Below, in pieces: positions 53,000 through 62,683 of a DNA stretch of 64,000 nucleotides (position 1 is the first letter of the stretch; every line of letters starts with the position of its first letter). A program made the position numbers and the translations under genes. Under the pieces are notes generated by a model. The model was not told the DNA's origin. It searched no databases and saw nothing but the letters and a program-made list of their open reading frames with translations. This stretch comes from Flavimaribacter sediminis (GTDB lineage Bacteria; Pseudomonadota; Alphaproteobacteria; Rhizobiales; Rhizobiaceae). The stretch spans positions 1 to 64,000 of the forward strand of contig NZ_JAICBX010000008.1 of assembly GCF_019492055.1 (NCBI RefSeq), given 5' to 3'.

Positions 53000-54013
53000 G
53001 TGAAAACGGGTCCATCGCCAATTACGAGCAATTCGGTCGCTAAAGCCGCGGGCGTTTCCCAGTCGACGGTTTCCCTTGTCATGTCCGGAAAATCGGCGGG
53101 GCGCGTTTCCGACAACACCAGGGACCATGTCATGGCTGTCGCGGACAAACTGGGATACCGGCCCAACGCCACGGCCCGCATGCTGCGCACGGGCGTTCTC
53201 AACATCCTTGCGCTCGCAGTGCCCAATGTTAAGCAGCCCTTTTTCGGGGAGATCTTCGTCGCGGCCGAAAAGGCCGCCCGGCAGGCGGACCACGCAGTGG
53301 TTCTGATCGACACGCAAAACGATCCGAAATGGGTCGAGAGGATCATCGACATGGTCCGCGGCCGGATGATCGCCGGATCCATCGTCTACGCCAGCGACAG
53401 CGATGACGAACCGAGACTGGCGGAGATCGCCGACCAGGTGCTGGTCATCGAGGGGCAAAATTCGGGCTCGCTGGTCGATATCAACGTTGAAAGCGGCGTC
53501 GACGCCGTTGTCGAGCACCTGGCGGGCCTCGGACATACAGGCATCGGCTACCTGAGCGCCGATTACCCGAAGGTGACGTTCCAGCGTCGCTTCGACTATT
53601 TTCGGAAAAAGCTCCGGGACCTTGGTTTGGAATTCAGGAACGCGTGGCATTCCGGCGCGACCTTCGAAATCGAGGCTTCGACGCCGGGCGCGGAGAAACT
53701 GGCGCGCCAACGGGAAATCACCGCGATCGTCTGTGACGACGACCTGCTGGCCGCCGGTGTCTACCGCGCCGCGCGCAAGGCAGGCCGCGCGATACCGGAC
53801 AATCTATCGGTCGTCGGGTTCAACGACATCGAGTTGGCGCGTGTGCTCAGCCCGGAGCTTACGACGCTCGCCATTCCGACGGAGCGGATTGCGCAGGAAG
53901 CGGTTCACAAGCTTCTGGAAAAGCTTGAAGATCCGGCCAGGGCGTCATCCTCCTACGAGGCGGAGCTCACCCTGAAGATCCGGTTTTCGACGGCGCGACC
54001 TGCAAAAGGCTGA
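53000..54013 (+). CDS. LacI-family transcriptional regulator
   Basis: This 337-residue protein starts at a GTG. The N-terminal helix-turn-helix is SVAKAAGVSQSTVSLVMSG with the hinge segment YRPNATARMLRTG. The C-terminal periplasmic-binding-protein-like effector domain contains VLIDTQND, GIGYLSADYPKVTFQRRFDYF and SVVGFNDIELARVLSPELTTLAIP. It is divergent from the PotDBCA-like operon and convergent with the FAD oxidoreductase gene. It probably represses the transporter operon through the two palindromes in the intergenic gap. The effector is unknown. Confidence 0.93.
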   Translation: MKTGPSPITSNSVAKAAGVSQSTVSLVMSGKSAGRVSDNTRDHVMAVADKLGYRPNATARMLRTGVLNILALAVPNVKQPFFGEIFVAAEKAARQADHAVVLIDTQNDPKWVERIIDMVRGRMIAGSIVYASDSDDEPRLAEIADQVLVIEGQNSGSLVDINVESGVDAVVEHLAGLGHTGIGYLSADYPKVTFQRRFDYFRKKLRDLGLEFRNAWHSGATFEIEASTPGAEKLARQREITAIVCDDDLLAAGVYRAARKAGRAIPDNLSVVGFNDIELARVLSPELTTLAIPTERIAQEAVHKLLEKLEDPARASSSYEAELTLKIRFSTARPAKG

Positions 54014-54024
54014 TCCGGGTTTTA

Positions 54025-55260
54025 TCAAACGAACCCGAACAGGTCCCTGTCAGCGTCGGCTTTGCCCAGGATGTCAGCTGCGACGATTTGCGAGGCGATC
54101 ATTGAAAACGTGATACCGTTTCCGCCGAACCCCATGACGGCGTGGACATTCGGCATTCCAGGCGCCTGCCCGATCATCGGCAAACCCGTTGTGGTTGTCC
54201 CGAAGAGGGCCGACCAGGCATAGTCCGGGGCGGCGATTTTCACCCCCAGCAGACGTTCAGCCTTTTTCAGTATTGTCGCAGTCTTGCGCTTGTGTTTGAC
54301 GGGATCGCGGTGCGCTTCCGGATCGGCTTCGTCTTCTCCGCCGGCAATGAGAAAGCCTTGATCGGACATGCGAAGATAGAGATAGGGATCGGACGCTTCC
54401 CAGACGAGATAGTCTTGCAACCAGGGCGGAATCTCCGTTGCCGGCCGAGCCGCCAGGGCCCATGTCGAGATCACGGAATGATTGCAGTTCCTCAGCCTGT
54501 CCAGAAACTCGTATCCGGTGCAGAAAACGACATGCGAGGCGCTGATTGCGTTCCCGTCCGCGCTCGCCATGGCGACACGGTCGCCGACAGGCAGGACATC
54601 GGTGATTTCAACAGGGCTCGCTACGACAAGTCCCTTCTTCTGCGCAATACGGATGAGGCCGGCGGTCAGTTGCCCGGGATTGGCGGAAGCAGAGGCCGTG
54701 CTGACGATGGCGCCCGTGCGGTCGATTCCGAATTGATCCCGCAGCGTTTCGGCTCCGATGAACTCGGCGTCGAGCCCGATGCGCCTGCGCATGCGGGCCT
54801 CCGTCCTGAGCGCCCGGGATCCGAATTCGTCTCCGGAAAGATAAAGCGCCTTCTTCGGCTGCATTTGGCATGCAATATTCGTCTCGCGGCAGAGCTCGAT
54901 CAGGTCTTCGACCGCTCGAGCAGAGCGCAGCCAGGCCCGCTTCGCCCTGTCCTTGCCGATCCGGCGCGCAAGCTGGTGCAACGGCGCGTCAATCTCGTGC
55001 TGGATCATCGCGGTGCTTGCGATCGTACTGCCCCGAACGGGCTTCCGGCGATCGAGCATGAGGATGCGTTTCTGGCCATCCGCCAGGGCATGCGCCATTA
55101 AGGCGCCACTAACGCCGCTGCCGACGATGACCACGTCATAGTGGTCGCGCTCCGGCCGTGCGCGCGCGCGCACGGAGATGCGCGGCGTCGAGAGCCATAA
55201 GGGCTCACCGCTGCGCAAGTCCTGCTTTTCAGTGGTTTCCCGCACGTCCCTTTTCTCCAC
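54025..55260 (-). CDS. FAD-dependent oxidoreductase (DAO family)
   Basis: This 411-residue protein has an N-terminal extension of about 40 residues, then the FAD motif VVIVGSGVSGALMA, a second-strand Asp in LMLDRRKP, and the family's C-terminal segment MGFGGNGITFSMIASQIVAADIL. DAO-family enzymes oxidise amines, amino acids or hydroxy acids. It lies 140 bases downstream of the SDR gene and converges with the LacI-type gene. The substrate is unknown; a link to the adjacent transporter is possible. Confidence 0.88.
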   Translation of the reverse strand: MEKRDVRETTEKQDLRSGEPLWLSTPRISVRARARPERDHYDVVIVGSGVSGALMAHALADGQKRILMLDRRKPVRGSTIASTAMIQHEIDAPLHQLARRIGKDRAKRAWLRSARAVEDLIELCRETNIACQMQPKKALYLSGDEFGSRALRTEARMRRRIGLDAEFIGAETLRDQFGIDRTGAIVSTASASANPGQLTAGLIRIAQKKGLVVASPVEITDVLPVGDRVAMASADGNAISASHVVFCTGYEFLDRLRNCNHSVISTWALAARPATEIPPWLQDYLVWEASDPYLYLRMSDQGFLIAGGEDEADPEAHRDPVKHKRKTATILKKAERLLGVKIAAPDYAWSALFGTTTTGLPMIGQAPGMPNVHAVMGFGGNGITFSMIASQIVAADILGKADADRDLFGFV

Positions 55261-55399
55261 CCTGTATCACGGCGAATTTGCGGGGCGATAATGCTCCAGA
55301 CAGTCAATTGGTTGCATGGTCCGCGCGATATGGCTATGCGGCCAGCTCCTGCCGCATTGTTCAGGGCGTGCAATCTTTTGAAAACTGATATCGCGGCTC

Positions 55400-56263
55400 T
55401 TACTTCTCGCTTTTGAGTTCCCGTTCCACCTGGTCGTAGCCGCGACCCGGAACGATATCGCCCGACCGGTCGCTAATCTCGTCCCAGCGGGCAATCACAG
55501 CGTCGGCGGCGTCGTCGCCGCCACCGATGTAAACACCCTTTGTCAGGCTCACATTGGTGCGGGCATAGTGGCCGGCGCCGGTGCTGAGGATCGACTTGTT
55601 GGGCGCATCCTCTCCGACAAGCGCCATCAGGCCCGGGCTCACCAGTTCCGGGGCGATCTTTTCAATCACATCCGGCGGAAGCAGGTTTTCCGTCATCGGC
55701 GTCGCCGCCGTCGGCGCCAGGCAATTGACCCGGATTCCGTAGTTCGCCCCTTCCAGCGCCAGGGTCTGCATCAAGCCGACCAGCGCCATCTTGGCCGCGC
55801 CGTAGTTGGATTGGCCGAAATTGCCGAAGAGCCCGCTGGATGACGTCGTGAAGACGACACGGCCGTAGTTCTGCTGGCGCATCGTCTCCCACACCGCCTT
55901 CGTACAGATGACGGCGCCCATGAGATGGACGTCCATCACCAGGCGGAAATCCGCGCTATCCATCTTCGCGAAGCTCTTGTCCCTGAGGATGCCGGCATTG
56001 TTCACGAGGATGTCGATGCGGCCCCAGTCGGACAGTGCGCGCTCGGCCATCTCTGCGACCGCCGCCTCGTCCGTCACGGAAGCGGCGAAACCGGTCGCCA
56101 CGCCGCCCGCCTCCCTGATTTCCTCTGCGACGCGCTCGGCGTTCTCTCCGTTCATGTCGTTGACGAGTACCTTGGCGCCCAGGCGGGCCGCCAGCAGAGC
56201 GTGGCAGCGACCGAGACCGCCCCCGGCGCCGGTGATAATGGCGACACGGTCGCTGAGATTCAT
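55400..56263 (-). CDS. SDR family NAD(P)-dependent oxidoreductase
   Basis: This 287-residue SDR resembles the (3R)-hydroxyacyl-CoA dehydrogenase part of peroxisomal multifunctional enzyme: TGAGGGLG, VNDMNGENAERVAEEI, NNAG, a serine in FTTSSSGLFG, YGAAK, and an extended C-terminus (LVGEDAPNKSILSTGAGHYART). It starts 16 bases after the thiolase stop. With the thiolase it would carry out the last two steps of a beta-oxidation turn. Confidence 0.92.
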   Translation of the reverse strand: MNLSDRVAIITGAGGGLGRCHALLAARLGAKVLVNDMNGENAERVAEEIREAGGVATGFAASVTDEAAVAEMAERALSDWGRIDILVNNAGILRDKSFAKMDSADFRLVMDVHLMGAVICTKAVWETMRQQNYGRVVFTTSSSGLFGNFGQSNYGAAKMALVGLMQTLALEGANYGIRVNCLAPTAATPMTENLLPPDVIEKIAPELVSPGLMALVGEDAPNKSILSTGAGHYARTNVSLTKGVYIGGGDDAADAVIARWDEISDRSGDIVPGRGYDQVERELKSEK

Positions 56264-56279
56264 TTTATTCTCCTGTAGA

Positions 56280-57464
56280 TCAGTTGACTTCGAACAGCCC
56301 GGCCGCGCCCATGCCGCCGCCGACGCACATGGTCACCACGACATATTTGACGCCGCGCCGCTTGCCTTCGAGGAGAGCGTGGCCCACCAGTCGCGCGCCC
56401 GTCATTCCATAGGGATGACCGATGGAAATGCCACCGCCATTGACGTTGTAGATCTCCGGATCGATGCCCAGATGATCACGGCAGTAGAGCGCCTGTACGG
56501 CGAACGCTTCGTTCAGCTCCCACAGGCCGATATCGTCCACGGTCAATCCATGCTGCTTGAGCAGTTTCGGAACCGCATAGATTGGACCAATGCCCATTTC
56601 CTCCGGAGGACATCCGGCGACCATCATGCCGCGATAGACGCCCAACGGTTCGAGGCCGCGCTTTTCAGCCAGTTTCGATTCCATGATGACGCAGGCGGAC
56701 GCGCCGTCCGAGAGCTGGCTTGCGTTGCCCGCGGTGATCACGCCGCCTTCGATCACAGGATTGAGCTTCTGGAGATCAGCGAGCGTTGTCTGCGGCCGGT
56801 TGCCCTCGTCGCCTTCGATCGTGACGTCCCGTTCTGAAATCTCGCCTGTCTCCCTGTCTTTGACCAGCATCGTGGTTGCAAAGGGAACGATCTCGTCCTT
56901 GAACAGACCCTTTTCCTGGGCGGCGGCGGTGCGCTGCTGCGACGAAAGCGCGTATTCGTCCTGCGCGTCGCGGCTGACATTGTATTTCTTCGCCACGAAT
57001 TCGGCGGTTTGCAGCATCGGCATATAGGCGTGCTGCGCATGCGCCGTCACATTCGGATCCTTCGTCTCCTGCACCCAGGTAAAGAATTTTTCCTGGACGG
57101 CCGAGATATTTTCCTGCCCGCCGGCTGCAACAACGTCCATGCCATCGACCATGACCTGTTTGGCCGCCGTCGAGATCGCCATCAGTCCGGATGCGCATTG
57201 CCGGTCCATCGTCTGGCCGGCAACGCTGCTCGACAGATTGGCGGCGAAGACCGAAGTGCGCGCAAGATTGTTGCCCGCTGTTCCGGCGCACAGGACCGAT
57301 CCGAGGACAAAATCCTCGATCTCGTCCCGCTCGACGCCGGCGCGTTCGACGGCCTTGTTGAGCACGTGGCCAGTCAGCGTTGGCGATTTCGTCGCATTGA
57401 GGCTGCCGCGAAAGGCTTTGCCGATACCGGTTCTGGCCGTGCTGACGATAACTGCTTCTCTCAT
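56280..57464 (-). CDS. Acetyl-CoA acyltransferase (thiolase)
   Basis: This 394-residue enzyme starts at the ATG at 57464, preceded by CTGGAGGAG. The nucleophilic Cys lies in [11 protein letters not shown] near residue 89, the catalytic His in [11 protein letters not shown] and the second Cys in [11 protein letters not shown] near the C-terminus. It cleaves 3-ketoacyl-CoA to acetyl-CoA and a shortened acyl-CoA, or does the reverse. It is the first gene of a thiolase-SDR pair. The large catabolic cluster at 17-38 kb has no thiolase of its own, so this gene could serve it. Confidence 0.94.
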   Translation of the reverse strand: MREAVIVSTARTGIGKAFRGSLNATKSPTLTGHVLNKAVERAGVERDEIEDFVLGSVLCAGTAGNNLARTSVFAANLSSSVAGQTMDRQCASGLMAISTAAKQVMVDGMDVVAAGGQENISAVQEKFFTWVQETKDPNVTAHAQHAYMPMLQTAEFVAKKYNVSRDAQDEYALSSQQRTAAAQEKGLFKDEIVPFATTMLVKDRETGEISERDVTIEGDEGNRPQTTLADLQKLNPVIEGGVITAGNASQLSDGASACVIMESKLAEKRGLEPLGVYRGMMVAGCPPEEMGIGPIYAVPKLLKQHGLTVDDIGLWELNEAFAVQALYCRDHLGIDPEIYNVNGGGISIGHPYGMTGARLVGHALLEGKRRGVKYVVVTMCVGGGMGAAGLFEVN

Positions 57465-57559
57465 ATTTTTCTCCTCCAGGGATTGTTTTTCATCGATTAC
57501 CTCCGCCCTTGCATCCGGGGCGATTGTCGCCGTCTCGCATTGCAACTAAAAAACTGTGC

Positions 57560-57583
57560 GGTGCACCGGTATGCCGGAGCACC
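57560..57583. promoter_or_regulatory. Inverted repeat upstream of the thiolase gene
   Basis: GGTGCACCGG and CCGGAGCACC are inverted with one mismatch around TATG. The site is about 95 bases upstream of the thiolase start and past the stop of the LysR remnant. It could be an operator or a terminator hairpin. Confidence 0.35.
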
Positions 57584-57685
57584 GGGTAAAGTCAACTGGT
57601 CCGCGGCCGCCGGAGCCAGTATCGGCCGACGCGTCCACCGGATGGTCTTCCTTCAATTCGACCGTTCCTGTTTGCATTTGTCCTC

Positions 57686-58087
57686 TCAGGCATAGGCGTC
57701 CCTGAGAGCTTGTCGCATCCGTTGAAGGGCCGTCATGCTTTCGTGTCCCTTCAGTGTCACGAAACTGATCTGGATAGGAGGCAGCCTGAGCTCCGGCAGT
57801 TTGAGCACTGTCAAATCATCAGCCCAGCCATCCGTTTCCACGGTGACGCGGGCGACGATCGTCAACAAATTCATCTGACGGGCAAGGCTGATCAGGGAGT
57901 AAAGGTTGGCGGCCGTGCTCGGCGAGCTGGGCGTTGACGCCCAGAATCTCGAACGGCTGAAGACGGCGGGCGTGATCTGATAAATCCTGGGAAACGCCGT
58001 CGGCTTATTCCGATCACTTGAAAAATCAAGATGAGCCTGCCAGCCTTCCGGCCTTGACGATAAGCTTTCGCACAGTGTTATATTCAT
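57686..58087 (-). pseudogene. LysR-type regulator remnant (C-terminal part only)
   Basis: The 133-residue frame resembles the distal half of a LysR substrate-binding domain (SPSTAANLYSLISLARQMN, then WADDLTVLKLPELRLPPIQISFVTLKG, ending LQRMRQALRDAYA). The N-terminal helix-turn-helix and linker are absent, and the frame begins inside the modA promoter. It is probably a decayed gene cut by the arrival or rearrangement of the mod operon. The assignment rests on the C-terminal pattern only. Confidence 0.5.
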
Positions 58088-58101
58088 TCATATATATCGA
58101 T
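58076..58101 (+). promoter_or_regulatory. Candidate ModE-binding box before modA
   Basis: TTATAT, six bases, then ATATATATCGAT form an imperfect inverted repeat resembling the ModE consensus of TTATAT/ATATAA-type half-sites. It lies about 33 bases before the chosen modA start. The operon encodes a ModE-type DNA-binding protein as its last gene, so molybdate-dependent repression is likely. Confidence 0.55.
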
Positions 58102-58133
58102 GAGTGAAAAGCGACATGACCGGAGCGATTGCA

Positions 58134-58901
58134 ATGCAGGCATTTTTATCCCGATTGAAATTGCTGGCCGCCAGTCTGGCGATCGTCGTGCCGTCGGCAA
58201 GCGCCGCCCTCGCCGATCAGGTGAAGGTGGCTGTCGCCGCCAATTTCACGGAAGCCGCGAAGGCGATCGCCGCCGCGTTCAAGGCGGATACCGGCCACGA
58301 GGCGGCGCTGAGTTTCGGTTCGACCGGTCAGCTTTATGCCCAGATCACTCAAGGCGCGCCTTTCGAGGTGTTTCTCGCCGCCGACGCCGCGCGCCCCGAA
58401 AAGGCGGTTGAGGAGGGTTTCGGCGTTCAGGGAAGCGCGTTCACCTATGCCATCGGCAAGATCGTCCTGTGGAGCACCGACCCTAACCTGGTAACGGGCG
58501 CGCAAACCTTGCAGGCCGGCCGTTTCGACAAGATCGCCATCGCCAATCCCGGTACGGCGCCCTACGGAACGGCCGCGATTGAGGCGATGAGCGCTCTCAA
58601 TGTCTACGACAGCCTTCAGCCGAAAATCGTTCAGGGCGCCAATATCGCGCAGGCCTACCAGTTCGTGAAAACCGGCAATGCGGAACTCGGCTTCGTCGCG
58701 CTGTCGCAGATCGCCGACAATACAGACGGGTCGCGCTGGGTGGTCTCCGATGATCTCTATGATCCGATCAGGCAGGATGCGGTGCTTCTGAAAACCGGGC
58801 AGGGAAATCCGGCGGCTGAGGCCTTTCTGAGTTTCCTGAAAGGCGCAGCCGCCGTCGCCCTGATCGAGAAATTCGGCTACGGCGTCGACATAGCTGAATA
58901 G
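58134..58901 (+). CDS. modA: Molybdate ABC transporter substrate-binding protein
   Basis: This protein of about 255 residues has a signal peptide (LLAASLAIVVPSASAALA) and the ModA pattern: VKVAVAANFTEAAKAIAAAF, ALSFGSTGQLYAQITQGAPFEVFLAADAARPEKAVEEG, and AIANPGTAPYGTAA. I choose the ATG at 58134 because GGAG lies about nine bases upstream; an in-frame GTG at 58104 and ATG at 58116 are alternatives. It binds molybdate or tungstate in the periplasm. It is followed immediately by modB. Confidence 0.95.
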   Translation: MQAFLSRLKLLAASLAIVVPSASAALADQVKVAVAANFTEAAKAIAAAFKADTGHEAALSFGSTGQLYAQITQGAPFEVFLAADAARPEKAVEEGFGVQGSAFTYAIGKIVLWSTDPNLVTGAQTLQAGRFDKIAIANPGTAPYGTAAIEAMSALNVYDSLQPKIVQGANIAQAYQFVKTGNAELGFVALSQIADNTDGSRWVVSDDLYDPIRQDAVLLKTGQGNPAAEAFLSFLKGAAAVALIEKFGYGVDIAE

Positions 58902-59588
58902 ATGCAAGGCCTGTCCTCCGAAATCTGGATCTCGGTGCGGCTGACGGTCGCGCTGGCTGCGACGACGACCGTCATCCTGCTCATTGTCGGAACGCCTGTC
59001 GCCTGGTGGCTCGCCCGTTCCCGCGCCAGATGGAAGGAGGCCGTCGCCGCTGTCGTCGCCCTGCCCCTGGTTCTGCCGCCAACGGTTCTCGGCTTCTATC
59101 TGCTCGTGGCGCTTGGACCGGATGGCCCCGGCGGCGCGATCGCCGGGCTGTGGGGCGCGCGAACGCTCGCCTTCACCTTCGAAGGTCTGGTCATCGGCTC
59201 GGTTGTCTATTCCCTTCCCTTCGTCGTCCAGCCGATCCGAAACGCTTTCGAGGCGATTGGCGACCGGCCGCTCGAAGTCGCCGCAACCCTGCGCGCCTCT
59301 CCGGCCCGTGTCTTCTGGACCGTCGCCATGCCGCTCGCCCGGCCGGGCTTTCTTACAGGCGCCGTGCTTGGCTTCGCACATACGGTCGGCGAATTCGGCG
59401 TTGTCCTGATGATCGGCGGAAACATACCCGGTGAAACCAAGGTGCTGTCCGTCGCCATTTACGACTTCGTCGAAACCCTGCAGTGGCGCGAGGCCGACAT
59501 TCTTGCAGCGGGCATGGTGGTCTTCGCATTCGCTGTCATTCTGGCGATGACACTGATCGAGAAACGCATGCGGCGGGCTGGTTCGTGA
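58902..59588 (+). CDS. modB: Molybdate ABC transporter permease
   Basis: This 228-residue membrane protein has about five hydrophobic segments and the ModB signatures [16 protein letters not shown] and [27 protein letters not shown], plus [17 protein letters not shown]. The ATG follows directly on the modA stop. It forms the channel of the molybdate importer. Confidence 0.95.
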   Translation: MQGLSSEIWISVRLTVALAATTTVILLIVGTPVAWWLARSRARWKEAVAAVVALPLVLPPTVLGFYLLVALGPDGPGGAIAGLWGARTLAFTFEGLVIGSVVYSLPFVVQPIRNAFEAIGDRPLEVAATLRASPARVFWTVAMPLARPGFLTGAVLGFAHTVGEFGVVLMIGGNIPGETKVLSVAIYDFVETLQWREADILAAGMVVFAFAVILAMTLIEKRMRRAGS

Positions 59589-60697
59589 ACGGGACAGACA
59601 CGATCCATGTCGCCCTGTCGGGCAGTCTGGACGATTTCGATCTGGATGTGGCCTTCGATGCGCCGGGACACGGCCTGACCGCCCTGTTCGGACCGTCGGG
59701 CTGCGGCAAGACCACTATCCTGCGCTGCATCGCCGGGCTGAACCGGCTGGCCGGCGCGTGCCGGATCGAAGAGGATATCTGGCAGGACGAGACGCGCTTT
59801 ACGCCAACGCACAAACGCGCCGTCGGTTACGTCTTCCAGGAGGCGAGCCTGTTTCCGCATCTGTCGGTGCGCGACAATCTGCTTTATTCCTCCGGAGGCA
59901 GGGTCAAGCCGGCCGCAAGCAACGGCGTCGGCTTTGAGGAAGTGGTGGACCTTCTCGACCTCGACCGCCTGATGCAGCGTGGTCCACAGCGCCTGTCGGG
60001 CGGGGAACGGCAGCGCGTCGCCGTCGGCCGCGCGCTTCTGTCCCAACCGCGCATATTGCTGATGGATGAGCCGCTGTCCGCTCTCGACCGGCAGTCGCGC
60101 GACGAAATCCTGCCTTTTCTGGAGCGTCTGCACCGGTCGCTGGCGATCCCTGTGTTCTACGTCACGCACGACATGTCGGAAGTCGAGAGGCTCGCCGATC
60201 ACCTCATCCTGCTGGACGCAGGCCGGGTTGTCGCCAGCGGGCCGCTTGGCGTCTTGCAGAGCGACACGACCCTGCCGCTGGCGCTGCAGCGCGGCGCGGC
60301 CGTCACGCTCGACGCCGTCGTCTCGGACTACGACGCCGCCTATGGCCTCACGCGGTTCGACGTTCGCGGCGGAAGTTTCCTCATTCCGGGTTCCGCCGAC
60401 ATGCCGACCGGCTCCAGGCAGCGCCTGCGCATCGGAGCCAGCGACGTCAGCCTTGCTCTGGAAAAACCCGCCTCCACGTCCATACTCAACGTCCTGCCGG
60501 CGACAATCAGCAGTTCGCGCGCACTCGACGACCGGGAGATAGTGATGGTTCTGACGCTCGGACATGACAGCAACGGCGAGCAGCTGCTCGCGCGCATCAC
60601 GCGGCGCTCCTGGGATCTCCTGGAACTCCAAGACGGACGTCCGGTCTTCGCCCAGATCAAAAGCGCCGCGCTGGCGCCGCGGCGACTGCCCCAATGA
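59585..60697 (+). CDS. modC: Molybdate ABC transporter ATP-binding protein
   Basis: This 370-residue ATPase starts at a GTG overlapping the modB stop (GTGA). It has Walker [10 protein letters not shown], signature [14 protein letters not shown], Walker [13 protein letters not shown], and a C-terminal molybdate-binding-like TOBE domain (about 290-360, with [13 protein letters not shown]). Length and domain order match ModC. The frame itself is open about 100 bases further upstream, but that would lie within modB. Confidence 0.95.
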   Translation: MNGTDTIHVALSGSLDDFDLDVAFDAPGHGLTALFGPSGCGKTTILRCIAGLNRLAGACRIEEDIWQDETRFTPTHKRAVGYVFQEASLFPHLSVRDNLLYSSGGRVKPAASNGVGFEEVVDLLDLDRLMQRGPQRLSGGERQRVAVGRALLSQPRILLMDEPLSALDRQSRDEILPFLERLHRSLAIPVFYVTHDMSEVERLADHLILLDAGRVVASGPLGVLQSDTTLPLALQRGAAVTLDAVVSDYDAAYGLTRFDVRGGSFLIPGSADMPTGSRQRLRIGASDVSLALEKPASTSILNVLPATISSSRALDDREIVMVLTLGHDSNGEQLLARITRRSWDLLELQDGRPVFAQIKSAALAPRRLPQ

Positions 60698-60739
60698 GAA
60701 GCGTTATAACCAATGAAAAATAACGAGGGAGCGTCTCAC

Positions 60740-61090
60740 ATGCCGACGCTAAGCGTTCGCATCGATTTCGGAGAAGGCGGACGTATCGGCCCGGGAAAAA
60801 TCCAACTCCTCGAAAACATCGCGGCCTACGGCTCGATCTCGGCCGGCGCGCGGGCCATGAACATGTCCTACAAACGCGCCTGGGACCTGGTCGAGGAGTT
60901 GAACCGCATCCTCGGCAAACCGGTGGTATCCGCCCGAACAGGCGGCAAACGCGGGGGCGGAGCGGAATTGACCGCGCTCGGTCTTTCCGTTGTCAGTCGT
61001 TTCAGGGCGATCGAACGCGCGGCGACCGCGGCTGCGGAACAGCACCTCGCCTCCCTTCAGGCGGAACGGGTAGACCAGACCAAGGGATGA
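60740..61090 (+). CDS. ModE-type DNA-binding protein without a molbindin domain
   Basis: This 116-residue protein starts at the ATG at 60740 after GAGGGAG. It matches the N-terminal winged helix-turn-helix of ModE (IGPGKIQLLENIAAYGSISAGARAMNMSYKRAWDLVEELN, then GGKRGGGAELTALG). The C-terminal molybdate-binding domains of Escherichia coli ModE are absent; short forms like this are known in alphaproteobacteria. It is 42 bases after modC and probably represses the mod operon. How it senses molybdate is not evident. Confidence 0.9.
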   Translation: MPTLSVRIDFGEGGRIGPGKIQLLENIAAYGSISAGARAMNMSYKRAWDLVEELNRILGKPVVSARTGGKRGGGAELTALGLSVVSRFRAIERAATAAAEQHLASLQAERVDQTKG

Positions 61091-61109
61091 TGTCTCGACT
61101 ATTTAATTG

Positions 61110-61784
61110 TCAGTAGTCCTGCTTCCCGCTGTTTCCGCGCATGATCGCAGGACCGGCGCTGGTTCCCAAAAGCTCGGCGCCGGCGTTCAGTATGGCTGTC
61201 GCATCGGCCAGCGAACGAATACCGCCCGAAGCCTTGACCCCGGCCCGAGTCACCGTTTTGCGCATGAACGAGACGTTTTCCACCGTCGCCTTGCCGCCAT
61301 TGCCCCAACCGGACGAATTTTTGACATAGGCCACGCCCGCCTTCTCCGCCTCGAGGATCGCCGTCGCCCAGAGCGTCTCGGGCATGGCGCCCAGTTCCAG
61401 CATGATCTTGAGCGGCTTCGCTCCCGCCGCCGCAACAAGCGCTGCTATCTCATCGTGATAGGCGGCCGGTTCTCCACTGGTCAGAAACCCGATATTCGCC
61501 ATGAAGTCGACTTCGTCAACGCCCGCGGCCACGAGATCTCGCATCTCCGAAACCTTGCTCGTGGTAAGGCTTCCGCCCATCGGATAGGCCATCGCCGAGC
61601 AGACGCGCACGCCGCTGCCCGCGAGCCGCTGTCGGCACATTTCAATCCAGCACGGCTGGACCATGACGCCGTTGAATAAAAATTCCATCGCCTCGTCGCA
61701 CAGTTTCTCGATATCCCTTCGCGACGAAGCAGGCGAAACATTGGTGTGCTGAATAACGGCGGCGATCTGGGCAAGGTCTTTCAT
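61110..61784 (-). CDS. deoC: Deoxyribose-phosphate aldolase
   Basis: This 224-residue TIM-barrel aldolase starts at the ATG at 61784 with AGGAGA upstream. The Schiff-base Lys region reads VAYVKNSSGWGNGG (the family usually has FVKTSTGF), and the second Lys lies in VKASGGIRS. DEVDFMANIG and KIMLELGAM carry the usual acidic residues. It cleaves 2-deoxyribose 5-phosphate to glyceraldehyde 3-phosphate and acetaldehyde. It is the last gene of the rbsK-rbsD-panB-like-deoC series and converges with the mod operon. Confidence 0.92.
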   Translation of the reverse strand: MKDLAQIAAVIQHTNVSPASSRRDIEKLCDEAMEFLFNGVMVQPCWIEMCRQRLAGSGVRVCSAMAYPMGGSLTTSKVSEMRDLVAAGVDEVDFMANIGFLTSGEPAAYHDEIAALVAAAGAKPLKIMLELGAMPETLWATAILEAEKAGVAYVKNSSGWGNGGKATVENVSFMRKTVTRAGVKASGGIRSLADATAILNAGAELLGTSAGPAIMRGNSGKQDY

Positions 61785-61859
61785 CAATAATCTCCTGTAA
61801 AGCCGCTCGCAGCGCGGGCGACGCAGAATGTTCAGTCGAATTGAAGACGAGAGGCGCGA

Positions 61860-62681
61860 TCAGTTGCGGATGCGGTTCCGGAATTCATCCAGGACCGTAT
61901 CGTCAATCTGCGCTGTCTCGCCGTTGGAAGGAAAAGATTGTTCGCGGATATCCCGGCGGAAGGCCGACAGTCCCGCGATGCGTTCGTCTTCGATACGTTT
62001 TTGCAGTGAGGCGATATCCGCGTAGCGGCGCGCATGCCGCGGCAGGCGTTCGCTTTCTCCGCAAATATCGGAGGTAAACAGGAACATGACGTCGGCCGCC
62101 GGCCCCGAGCCCAGCGACACCGTCACGAGCCCGGTGCGCGCCGAGATTTCCGCCATGAGCGCTGCCGGGACGAGTTCGGCCTCGACAGCGAAGGCGCCGG
62201 CCTCTTCCAGCCGGCGAAACCGGTGGAACAACGCCACCGCCTCGTCCGCCGTCTTTCCGAAGGCCCGAATGTCGCCCACCCAGGTCGATTTGCGCGGGAC
62301 ATAGCCGAGATGACCCATTACGGGAATATCCTCTGCGGCCAGCAGCGAGACGACGTCCAGACGACGCGCCGTGATCACGGCGTCGGCGCCACCGACAAGC
62401 GCCGTCAGCGCCGTCCGCAGGATTTCGTCTTTCGTCACGGCCTGCGCAAAACCCAGCGCCGCCGTCACGAAGACCTTTGTCGATCCTTGCCGGACCTCCT
62501 TCACGTTCTGCGCCCGGCAGACAATCATCTCGACGCCCGCCGCTTCCGCTGCAGCGGCTTCGATTGCGGTGTCCGCGGTCACCTGCGCAAAACTGCCATG
62601 CCGGCCGCGCGCGGCGCGCAGTCCGCCAACGGTCGTCAACCGTTCGCGCCGTGTCGCCGACCAGTCGAAGATGTTCGGCAT
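61860..62681 (-). CDS. Ketopantoate hydroxymethyltransferase (PanB)-like protein
   Basis: This 273-residue protein starts at the ATG at 62681, three bases after the RbsD stop. It has the PanB/PEP-mutase-superfamily barrel with AAEAAGVEMIVC, IPVMGHLGYVPRKSTWVG, a Glu in AFAVEAELVPAALMAEI, and VSLGSGPAADVMFLFTSDICGE. PanB adds a hydroxymethyl group to ketoisovalerate in pantothenate synthesis. Here it lies inside a pentose operon without panC. It is more likely an aldolase-type enzyme for a sugar-derived keto acid than a biosynthetic PanB. Confidence 0.78.
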   Translation of the reverse strand: MPNIFDWSATRRERLTTVGGLRAARGRHGSFAQVTADTAIEAAAAEAAGVEMIVCRAQNVKEVRQGSTKVFVTAALGFAQAVTKDEILRTALTALVGGADAVITARRLDVVSLLAAEDIPVMGHLGYVPRKSTWVGDIRAFGKTADEAVALFHRFRRLEEAGAFAVEAELVPAALMAEISARTGLVTVSLGSGPAADVMFLFTSDICGESERLPRHARRYADIASLQKRIEDERIAGLSAFRRDIREQSFPSNGETAQIDDTVLDEFRNRIRN

Positions 62682-62683
62682 CG

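Noticed and set aside
58146-60694. Two 411-codon minus-strand frames opposite modABC.
   Set aside because: They are shadows of the modA, modB and modC frames, which have full family motifs and overlapping starts and stops.
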